A DNA stretch of 64,000 nucleotides from Nilaparvata lugens. Taxonomy: Eukaryota; Arthropoda; Insecta; Hemiptera; Delphacidae. Positions within the stretch are counted from its first letter, which is position 1; each line of letters starts with the position of its first letter. The notes below the pieces were generated by a model. The model was not told where the DNA came from. It made no database searches and was given only the letters and a program-made list of their open reading frames with translations. Of the stretch, positions 47,301 to 59,300 are shown piece after piece. The stretch covers positions 25,441,432 through 25,505,431 of the forward strand of contig NC_052505.1 in the NCBI RefSeq assembly GCF_014356525.2, written 5' to 3'. The translations under genes and the position numbers were made by a program.

Positions 47301-50300
47301 TTCTCCTTATTAATGTTTATATGTTGCGCATTTACAGCGAAACGCAGCAATAGATTTTCATGAGATTTGACAGGTATGTTTATTTTTGAATTTCGCCTCG
47401 ACGTATATACAAGGTTTTTGGAAATTTTGCATTTCAAGGATAATATAAAAGGAAAAAGGAGTTTCCTTCGAACACCAATATTACCATAAAAATAAGACTA
47501 TAGAATTTTATTCGTCATAAATCAGCTGTCTAGTGGACTATAATACTACCCGTTCGAAAACATAGAACATCTTGAAAATGTATCTTTCCATCAACGCAAT
47601 GTACCTAGAATACAATGTATTCTAGGTACCTTGCATCAACGTTAGTAGACAGTTGTCTACGAACTTTGCTTTTCCATAAGCCGAGGCCATAATTCTAGTT
47701 TGGAGTTTAGATAGAAAACATTTTTTTTTTAATCTGATGATTAAAATTGCAACAAATATTATTGAAAAGAAATTGATTTCTAAAATCATGAAAAGTGAGA
47801 AATGGAGTTGGTAGGAAATCAGCATTATGGTAGTTTATTTTGTTAATTTCAACACAACGATTTTTTGCCAACACGACACACAGAATGTTCTCTGATGGGT
47901 TGATTGGATTGGCGTATCGACGGCAGCCAGACCTGATAACAGTGCTCACACTCACATTCCGGGACAACACGTCACGGTGCGTTAGGACAGAACTTTCTAT
48001 GTTTATTTTGGATTTTTTCTGGACATTTTAAATTGATAAACTATTAATTTTTGAGAAAACGTAACAACAGGTCAATGTAACTTACTGAGCGCGAGGTCTA
48101 CTTCTCACAGAACTACTAGTTAGAATCAAGACTATTATTTCTGTAAATTCAATATTTTTGAATTGTTAAAGTGTTTTCATTCTCTCCTTTGGTGATGTTT
48201 ATACAACATAACTTAAATTATAAATAACTAAACAAAATTAAAACATCAACATTGAAGATTTTAGATTTAGGCTAATACTTAATGAAAAATATACTGGCGG
48301 GTTGGGATTTTAGTATTTATTGAGGAAATAAATGGATACAAGACACTGTTTGAATCAATATAATATGTGTTAAATTCACACTCGATTATTGCTTACACCA
48401 TAGAGAAAACACAGATATTAAAATAAATTTCACTATTCTTCTTTTTCTATGGTGATTCTTACTAATAGAATATTATAGACTTGGCGTTAAAGGTAAAATC
48501 ATTTTAATAGTACCTATGTAATAGATTGAGTCATTTTATTAGTGGTATGTAATAGTGAGTATTGAATATCAAAAATGGTTGAAACATTATCATTATCTAT
48601 CATATTTCTTCGGAGCTGAAGTTGTGAAAACTTACCCAAGAACTTATTTTGTTCCTCAGTAAGAGCATCGTCAGCTTGAGAGTAAGCAGTGTGCAGTTTT
48701 CCTAATTCTTTGAAATATTTGTTGAACTCTGACTTATATTTCGCAAGAGCTTCGGCATTCTGCAAGTCTAACTTACTGTAAAGAAAAAATAATTTAATGC
48801 ATAAATTGAAAAAATAAATCGACGAATGAATAGAAAAGTAACATGTAAAAATAATTAAATGCAAGTCATATAATAGATCTTATAAATAGATAAGACTCTG
48901 AGAATACATTATGATCCTGGAGAATAATTTAGTCCCTAAGAGAATCTCCAAAATGCTTTTTACTGGGATAAAGATGCAAATAAAATCAAATCAAGTTTTA
49001 TTCAATGATATCGCTTGAATGACAAATTAATTCCATTATACAAATGCCAGAAAATTGAAGATTTTTTTACAAATCTACAATCGTATTATCAAGGCCAATA
49101 AGATAACTGCCTACAAAAATACAATTCAATTCAAGTTGTTTGGTTGGATCAGCTAAAAATCCAATAAAATTCAACTGCCGTAGAATGACGTCACCGAGAA
49201 TAAGAGAACGAATATGAAGTCAATACACATACGTCATCGTATCATGGTGGTTGAAATCAATTTTATTTTTGAATGAATGACTGTTTTTTCAACTTACGCT
49301 TTTCTGTCCAATTTATCATGAAGCAGTTCCGTATGTTTGGATGTGACCTTGACCACCTCTTGCAGTTCTTTTGCTTGTTCTGTTATTTCTTTTTTGACCG
49401 TCTCAGTTTTGATCAACACTTCATTCACACTCTCCAGCTCTGCCTGTTTCTCTTTCAGTAAAGTTTCAAAGTGTTCCATGATTCGCTGGAATAGAAATAC
49501 AACCAATAAAACAAATATTCCAAAAATCAAGCGTGTTTAATTAATTATAAATAAATATTGACTAGAAATGAGAAAAATAAATCGCTGATTGGGGGTTTAA
49601 CGAACATTGAGTAAAATCTACTCTATAATGAATCTTCTTGAACTCTATCGATGTGAAATTACAACGATTGTAATAATATATTACAAAATTTATACATTAA
49701 TTGCCATTATTATAAATATATATGATGGATCAAAATCAAGATTGTTGGCTGATACAATAACGACCAGTTTCAAGAAAATTCAAACAAATTCAACCGCCAT
49801 AAAATATTGTCATCTAAAGTAAACATTTCAACTAGAACTAATAAACAAATCAGTCGACTTGCAAAGAGTCATCTCATCTTACAGCAGTTCAATTTTCATG
49901 CAATAGAACCCAAATGTTGACTCGATTTATAGGAGGTAAGAATTAATTTGAACTTGACCAGTATAGACTATCATAATATTGACATAGATGATTCTCTTGA
50001 ACTAGCAAAGATAGAATAGGCCTAACTCTTGGAAATATACAAATAAAATGTAAATTACTCAAGGTTCACAATAAGATAAAAATGAGTTCACCCAGACCTA
50101 GATACAAAGTATGATGAGGTACAGAGACAATCATTCGAAATATTATGAGTATTTTGACAAGCTTTTAGGCCGGTTTCATAAGTCGACCGACCGTTGGTGC
50201 TTACGTTAGTGGCGTACGTCTTTCATTCAATATATTAGTACGGAGTCCATGGTCAGGTCTTTCATTCAATATATTAGTACGGAGTCCATGGTCAGGTCTT

Positions 50301-53300
50301 TCATTCAATATATTAGTACGGAGTCCATGGTCAGGTCTTTCATTCAATATATTAGTACGGAGTCCATGGTCAGGTCTTTCATTGAATATATTAGTACGGA
50401 GTCCATGGTCAGGTCTTTCATTCAATATATTAGTACGGAGTCCATGGTCAGGTCTTTCATTCAATATATTAGTACGGAGTCCATGGTCAGGTCTTCATTC
50501 AATATATAGTACGGAGTCCATGGTCAGGTCTTTCATTCAATATATTAGTACGGAGTCCGTGGTCAGGTCTTTCATTCATATATTAGTACGGAGTCCATGG
50601 TCAGGTCTTTCATTCAATATATTAGTACGGAGTCCGTGGTCAGGTCTTTCATTCAATATATTAGTACGGAGTCCATGGTCAGGTCTTTCATTCAATATAT
50701 TAGTACGGAGTCCATGGTCAGGTCTTTCATTCAATATATTAGTACGGAGTCCATGGTCAGGTCTTTCATTCAATATATTAGTACGGAGTCCGTGGTCAGG
50801 TCTACTGTGAACGGAAACATGGAATTGCCAGATGAGGAAACCGCGACTGATGTACGCACTAACGATCGGTCGACCTATGAAACCGGCCTTACTTCTAAAA
50901 ATGAAACAATTTTCCAAATGAGAATGTATATTGCAACATTAAAAAAGTAATGGATGCATAGCGCACCTCGGGAGGAAGACTGTTCAACTCAAAAAAAGTA
51001 GTTTATTCAAGAGAGCAGTTTTAAAGTTTTCATAGGTATTCGAACTTGATTTTCTGCTCTTAGAATCACTCAATTTATCTGATTACAACTGTTTTAGTTT
51101 ACTTATTACTTCTTAAAAGTGGCCTGTATTTTCAAGTTTTTATTCATAATATGGCTGAATTGGGATAGAAGACTGTTCTAATCGAAATGGCACAGTCTTC
51201 TTGTAAATGATTGCATCGGTTTTCAAAATAGGAATACTGAACATTCCGTGACATATAGAATAATTTGAACAAGTTTTGACTTGGAACAGTCTTCCACCGA
51301 ATAAAGTGCATAGAAACCAACTAAAATACACCCTTAGCTCAAAATTTTCAATTTCGAGTTGGAACAGTCTTCCTCCCAAGCTGTTAGGTATACCTATTAG
51401 GTATTACGACAATTCTATTGTGTCGATAGAAACAAATTGAAAAAGTGAAAGAATAATAATGAATGTCATTAATACAGTTAATAAAAAATAAGGAGAATAA
51501 TCATGGTTACCTAATATTAATTTCTGAACTAAGATAGAGCACTCACCGACTGTCTATCTCTCTCTTCCTCCAAAGCTTTGATTTCATTCATTTTCTCGAC
51601 CAGTTCCGCCTCTTGACTTCCGATTTGCTGCATCATATGCTGGTAGTTCTCCTCAGAAATTATTATTCCACTTTTGTCCTGAACAGCCTTCAAATCTCGT
51701 TTCAGTCGCTCGATTTGCTCATTGTATTCCTGAAATGAAGACATTTAATTATTTAAAAATTACACTGGCAAATAAAATAATCTATAATAAAATAAAGGAA
51801 AGAATCGGCTTATACACGTACGGGATATGGAATTCACGGATGACCCATCATCACGGATGACCCATCATCACGTCTGAGCTACTGGACTGATTAACTTGAA
51901 ATTTTGCATATAGATTCTCAATTTACCGAGGATATTTATAAGCCTATTTCAAATTCTTCAAGATTTCAGTAGTTCAAGTTTCCAGTTTGCCAAGTTTTTA
52001 ATCAGACCCTTGCAATACACAGTAATTCAATAAATTCAAAACGCTTGACTCAAAGATGTGACGAATCCTCCCACCATACAATAAAAACGCAATATTAGTA
52101 TCAATTCAAAATAGAAACTCAAGTTTGGAACAAATGAAATTGATTTGTAGAAAACGACAATGCATCATTTCATAAACGTATTTTATGTATCCTTTATTGT
52201 ATATTTGTGTACAGCCTTCAATGATATAGTTGGAAAAATATTTGTTGATGATTATTTTGTTCTGATCTTTTAGACAGACATAGAGGAAAGGATCTTATAG
52301 ACATATTGTCACTATTGTGAATTCTATTGTTATGCCGACGCGAGTAGAACATACTCAGTTATGCACATGCAGAAATAAAGGATATTATTGAGGTATTTTT
52401 AATTTTTATCACTAAATTTGATAATCCACCATTTTAGTTTATGATATAATTTAACATGTTCAAAATCTCAATGATTGGTACAGAAAAATGGGGTAAAATT
52501 ACATAAAATTGTTCACTTTTTGAATTGAGGTTCAACCCAAAATAATTTCTCTTTTGAATTCGATTTAGATGGAACAACATAGTTATGAATAAATACTCAT
52601 AGAATAGTGATAATTAATGAAATTAAATGACTATTAAAAGTTTTAATAGTAGGTTGAAGAACAAAAACTACACGTTCTTCATTTCTATCATTTCTAATTT
52701 TGAACATGTTATTATAACATGAACTAAAATGGTGGATTATCAAATTTAGTGATAAAAATTAAAAATACCTTAATAATACTCAAGATTCATTAATTAGATT
52801 AAATAATTATTAGTCATTATTATACTACTTAGTTATTACCACTACTATTAATGCCGTTTGCATGGTGCCATTTTAAACGAAATTTCATTTTTTACTGGAT
52901 TAAATCCATATCCTCTCTTTTGTTATAATTTATGGTTCATTTTGAGTTTGAGCCACCCACCAGCTAATTCAATTCAGTTGAAGCTTTTACTGTGCAAACG
53001 AAATTTGCAGTAATTAATAAGTATAGATATTTTCATCAAAAAGCCACCTGCTAATAGTAACTATCAGAACCGAAAGTGTCAAATAGTATTCAATTGATAA
53101 TAAGGTAACATAATTTACCAAGAACGTTATTGATTCAACCCTACATATTCGACGATTATCAATTAATACATCATTGAAACAAACATTTTATTTTTTATTA
53201 GGAGATTAGATTGTTTCATTTGTTTTATATCCCCACTCAGGCTTATGGCTAGGGCTGTCCGCTTTTATTTCAAATTGTTGTATTTTCTCTTTCTCTGTTA

Positions 53301-56300
53301 TTTTGTATTATGTTCGTTTGTGAAATAAATGAATTGATTGATTGAATGTTGACAATGAGGTATGTTACCTTGAGAATATTCTTCTGAGTGAGGACCTTGT
53401 TGACCTCAGGTTTGTTCTGAATGTTCTTGGCGCGATGCGCGTACTCCAAGGTGCTGAGCGTTTCTTCAATGTTGGTGTTGGCCGGAGAAATGGTCGCCAC
53501 AATCGACGTTTTCGTTTTGCCTCCAAGCGAGTCTTGCAATAGACGAGTCAGTTTTGATTCTCTGGAAAAGCATTAGATTTAGAAGTAAAATCACAAATAC
53601 TTCCTAACAATATTATGTGTACGTCCTCATCATGTCTAAAAGTGTACAAATAACTCAATTTTATCTCAAAAAACATCAAAGCTATAGTACATAGACCAAC
53701 AAAGATAGACAGAACATAGAAATAATAATTCGAATAAGGCTAGGCACACACCAGTTAGTCAAGATAAGACAAGACATGATCAGACACAATACTTCACATA
53801 GTTGCATATGACGCAACACACACTGATTAGTCATTACAATTAGACATGTCTTCATAACCAACTATGTGAAGTATTGTGACTGAACGTATCTGTTCATGTC
53901 TTGTCTTGACTAACTGGTGTGTGCCTAGCCTAAAAAATACAGGACCACTAGCACAGTAACTAGTAAAAAACGAAAAAGATGCATGCATATATATACTGGA
54001 ATAAAATTATTCAATAAACTGCCTGAGAGTACCCATAATAAACATTATAAATCGTCAAGTGTACTATTTCGAAATCATTCAAAGACAGGGCTTGAGGAGA
54101 TGTTGGCAGCTGAAATTTTATTTTAGCCAGCCATTATAATAAATTGTCAATCAAGACATGACATGATAAATTGACAGTAACGTATATAACTGTACAGAAA
54201 ACTAGCTTACCTATGTGAATAATAACCATAACTTGTTAGCCTATTATGATGTGCATTATAAAAAGCCATAGCTAAAAAATCCATAGTTGTCCCCATATAT
54301 AAATCTGGAGATGAAAGATTAATGACCATTATAGACCTATCTCTTTGCTACCCACATTTGCAAAAATACTAGAGAAATTGATGAGAGCAAGACTGCAAAA
54401 GTTCTTACGTGGAACAGAGTTCTATAGTAAAAACCAATTTGGATTTCGAAAAGGCCTGAAGACAGAAGATGCTATCATGCAGCTCTTATCCCAGATATAT
54501 AGTGGTGTGAAGGAAAATAAGAAAGTTGCTGCTCTCTTTCTGGACATAAGAAAGGTGTTTGATTCAGTGGACCACTCATTGTTGTTAGCAAAGCTCAATA
54601 AAGCTGGTATACGAGGGATATGTAATAATTGGTTTTCTAGCTTCCTCTCTCATAGAATTCAGAGGGTTAGGATAGGTTCCAAGCTAAGTGATGAGGCTGT
54701 AACATATTGTGGAGTCCTACAAGGTTCAGCCCTATCAGCTGAACTATTTGCTATATTTGTAAATGACCTTAGCTCAGGAATTCTGGAAGGACGTATTACC
54801 ACTTATGCTGATGACACAGCTCTGAGTTATGTAGCAGAATCCATTGAAAATATTAAAACACATATTTCTAAAGATTTAAAAGCTCTCACTTACTGGTTCG
54901 ATAGAAATTCTCTTACACTAAACATAAACAAAACAAAGAAAATGACAATCTGAATGCCATAGCTCATTCTTCAGTGTGCATGCTAAGCAACTGCAACTGT
55001 TAAGTCGTGGAAAGTACATCTTCAATAAAATACCTGGGTGTTCTTCTTGATTCAAGGTTGCGTTGGGAGGAACATATTAAGAACGTGAAAAAACAACTCT
55101 TCATAACATGTGGGAAGTTCTATTTTCTTAGAAATTTATGCCCAAATGATGTGTTAAAAATGATTTACTATGCCACTGTAGAAAGTAGATTGTCATATGG
55201 AGTGGTGGCTTGGGGAGGTACTTATTTTTCCATTATAAATCCTTTAATAGTGGGACAAAAGCACATTGTCAAAGTAATGGATAAAAAACCTATATACATT
55301 CGTATTTGGCTATATTTAGAAGCTGGAATTTGCTCCCTCTCAGATACCTATATATTTTTTAAACTATTTCAAGATTTGGAAGAGAAAGAGAAACAAATTT
55401 AGAAATAGAGCGGGGCAGGAGACAGGACTTGAGATCAGGGGACATGCTAATACCTCCGCGACCATATAAGGAAATATTCCGAAGATTTTACTTGTATGTA
55501 GCCCCCCGAACATTCAACAACTTGCCGGTAGAATTGAAACGAATCAATAATAAAAAACATTTTAAAAATGAAGTAAAAGCTTGGCTTCTATTACAAAGTG
55601 ATGTGGAGAGTTATCTATGTAGAATAGATATGAATTTACGGGTTTCATTGGATGAATGTCATCTCTCTCTTGGAAATTGTGTTAAGATAATATTATTATT
55701 CAAGCTACATGAGTAATTTTCCTAAAATGTTGATAATTATGGACAGAAATTTATAAAATAAAATTTATTAGTCTGCTAATTGCCTGGAATGTGCATTGAT
55801 TGTTGGTTATTCTTTTCAAATGAAGGGAAAGTAGATAAAAATGTATTATACATGTATTTTCTAAACTAAAATTCCTCACCCTGTCATATTATGCAAGTTC
55901 CGACTCGGCAAAATAATTCATTCCTTTTTTCTTTCTTAATTAAAAATATAATGGTGCCCCAAACAGGACTTTTAGTCCTCGGGGTATTTGAAATTAGTTA
56001 TTCTTCTTTTGATGTAAATGAATTATTGTGATTTCTTTGTACAACGTGTAATCGTATTATTTTTATTATCTTTATTTTTTATAATTTGCAAGATTGTTGT
56101 TATATATCTACTGTACTATTCATAATTTCTGATTATGTGTAATGTATAAATTGGAAGAATAAATGAATTTATTATTATTATTATCCTGTGTTAATAGTTT
56201 ATGTGCTTGTATCAACTATTAAATGACTAATCGTACAAAATTTGAATGAGTATATAATATTCTGACTCTGCCTTGTTGCACCATAACTTGTTAGCCTATT

Positions 56301-59300
56301 ATGATGTACATAATTCTATGCTACTAGTTTATGTGCTTGTATCAACTATTCAAATGACTACTCGTACAAAATTTGTATGAGTATATTACATTCTGACTCT
56401 GCCTCGTTTTACAATTTGTATTGTTGGCTGAGAATAAATTGAATTGAATCTGACAACAAAAATCCAAAACTAACTTCAGTACATGGCTTGCCATAGTGAA
56501 GAACGTTGATCTCCTTATTAACTTACAGTATTTTACTTTCCTTATTTCACAAATTGTCAAACATTATTGCATATTTTCTTTCGAATTGTCTGATATTATT
56601 GTATATTTTTTTCTTTTGAATTGTTCAACATTGTGGTGTATTGTTTTGTCTTGAGTTTGTGAGGAATATAATTGATTGATTGTATTTGGAGTAGTGGGAC
56701 AAGTGAATGTACCGGTAGGGGATATGCGGCGAGCGCTCGACAAGGCAGGTGATAACACGGCCGAGCGTCAGCAGCGACTGGTTGATGTTTCCCGCTTCCC
56801 TCGCGCGCTTGTCGATCGCTCCCGACCGGCCGATGTTCTCGCTGCCCGCCAGGTCCACCAGGTTCAGCTTGCCCACCTTCACGTAGTCGTCCTCCCTTAT
56901 GTGCACTGTCACCGAGAAGATCGTGTGCGATCGGCTGCAAAGCAAACCAATCGACAAACAATTGATTAGCACTGCGTTTTCAGGGCGAGTTTCACCAAAT
57001 CCACACTTCGCTTAGTAATCTCCAGTTAACACTAACTGATGACTTTAACGAAAGATTAAGGAATTCGATTTCACCAACAAAAACTTATGTTATGTTACGA
57101 AACGACAGATTAGAGTGGATCAGGGTGGCAGTGAGCCGCCATGACACTTGTTTCACGTTGTAAGCATGTAAAACTTCAACTAGAAAATTCTACTAGATTC
57201 CGAAACCACAAGTTTTGTTCACCAAATTGAGTGGAGATTAGCCTACAAATTTTAGTAATTAATAATATAATTATAGTGCAGTTTTTTTTAGTTGTATGAT
57301 TTATTTCATTTAATTTAGGCTGTAGTGTTTTAATAATTGTTCTATAGATTGTTTTTTTTTTGTATTTGAGTAAAATTTCACAGGATGTCTTCTAGCCATC
57401 TTGTCAATCTTATTGAAAAAAAAATCGATTTCGTCCAAATTATTAAAATCATCAACCCTTTATCTTATCAATATAGGTCGGCGAACAACATAATAATCAT
57501 CACTGTCACTCTCAAATGCCAATTCGTATGCTCTTCTTCTAGCATTATTTGGCCTTTCCATATTGAAACAACAAATTAATCGTAAAAACCGCAAATAAAT
57601 AATTAAACATAACCTCAACAAACTACTTTCAACATGACAGTAAACAGAGCGCCGCCAATTTTTATTAACGACAGATTACAGATGTTAACTGACCAAATTT
57701 GGCCAGTTAACTCTGTAACGGCTCATTAACTCTAACGGCGTGTGGTGTGTGTGAAATCAGATTTTGTCATTTAAGGGCTAGTTGGAGTTTACGCTTCCTC
57801 TAACGACACGTTTAGATCCTGGTGAAAACAGGCCTCAGTCGTTTCACCTAAGTTACAATTAATCAACTAAAAACATAACTGTAGTGCGATTAACGTTATA
57901 AGTCAGCACCTGATTGACATTGGTTCGCTATCTTTGTATGATATTAAATTTATTTATATATTCATATATACAATATTAGGTGGCTCGTTGTAGTAAGTGA
58001 TAACGCTTTGGTCTGATAATCAAGAGAACCCGAGTTCGAATCTCTACCGGGCCAAAATATTTGACCACAGCACAATCACATAGATACGGCCACCTCGTCT
58101 TTTGGATGAGACGATAAGTCGTCGGTCCCGACTGCCTAAAAAATTAGTCGTCATCTCTCATCATCATCCCTCTCACTCATTACCCACGCACAAGCCCAAG
58201 AGCTTATGTGGGCAACACCCTAAATATTATTATTATATCATTCTAACAATATCACAGATACAATATCATTCAACTAATTATAAAATCATTAACTTTAAAT
58301 AAAATTGAAAAATGATGTATTCTTGCTTGGTAAAAGTAGCATTGGTTTACAAGGGGCAAGGGATCAATCTTAATGGAAATTATTTTCTATTGATTTGATA
58401 TAAAAAACGTGAAGTGAGATTGCTAGAAAACAGTAGGTTTGAAGAAATTTGTCAATGCAGCTTGCAAAATTGATCAGTGCTGTACAGTTGACCATAGCTA
58501 TACTCTTTACCCTTTTAAAAAGTAGCCTTTTTTAAAAACTCTTATTCACAACATGTTTCAACATATTAATGCCATTTCAAGTGAATAATGAAAATTACAT
58601 TAATATGTTGAAACATGTTGTGAATAAAATTCAAAATAAAGGGTACTTGAATGTTTAATTTCCAGATAAATAAAAGTAGCCCTAAAAAATAATACCTATA
58701 GAGTATCTATATTTATGTTTTTGGAGGGTGTAAATATTTCACTTCATAATGCATCATGAACATAGCCTAGCTTAGAACTGTACTCTTGTGGTTTTGAATA
58801 CAAGCGTATTGCGCTTGTCCGAAAGTGGGGTTTACATCAATTTATGGAACTTAATAATCTTCTACTATTGGATGAATTGACAAATAAATTGATTTCACCT
58901 GGACTGAGCATTCATTAGAGTGGAGGCGGTTTGTCTTTTGGCCGATCCTTTTTCCAATATCTTGTATACCTCATCCTTGTTTGTGACAGTGGCTTCTTCT
59001 AGGCCTTTTATAATGACAGATCCCTTCTTGCTACTGTCTTCGAAAAGCCTGCAAACAAATTTTCAAATTAATTACTGTACAACATAAATGATGAATTAAT
59101 GATACAAATCAGTACACAATATTTGTATAAGTTTATTCTTTCAAATAGGGCTACTTGAAAGTTCAATTGCTTAGGATCACTATTACGCTTTTTTATTTTC
59201 TGTTAGACACGACTAGTTTCGGGTATTTGTAAGTTCATTCTAGCAAACGCCTAACGTTATTTCTTAGTTTTTATTCGTATTCAAATGACTATTATCAGTA

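Noticed and set aside
50218..50799. CRISPR-like regular array
   Set aside because: Units are contiguous with no variable spacers, and the setting is an insect intron.
50201..50950. Several overlapping ORFs of 86-142 codons on both strands
   Set aside because: All are read-throughs of the 39-bp minisatellite, open in several frames because the unit is a multiple of three.
57981..58054. Functional tRNA gene
   Set aside because: T-stem and anticodon-stem mismatches, followed by a SINE core and tail.
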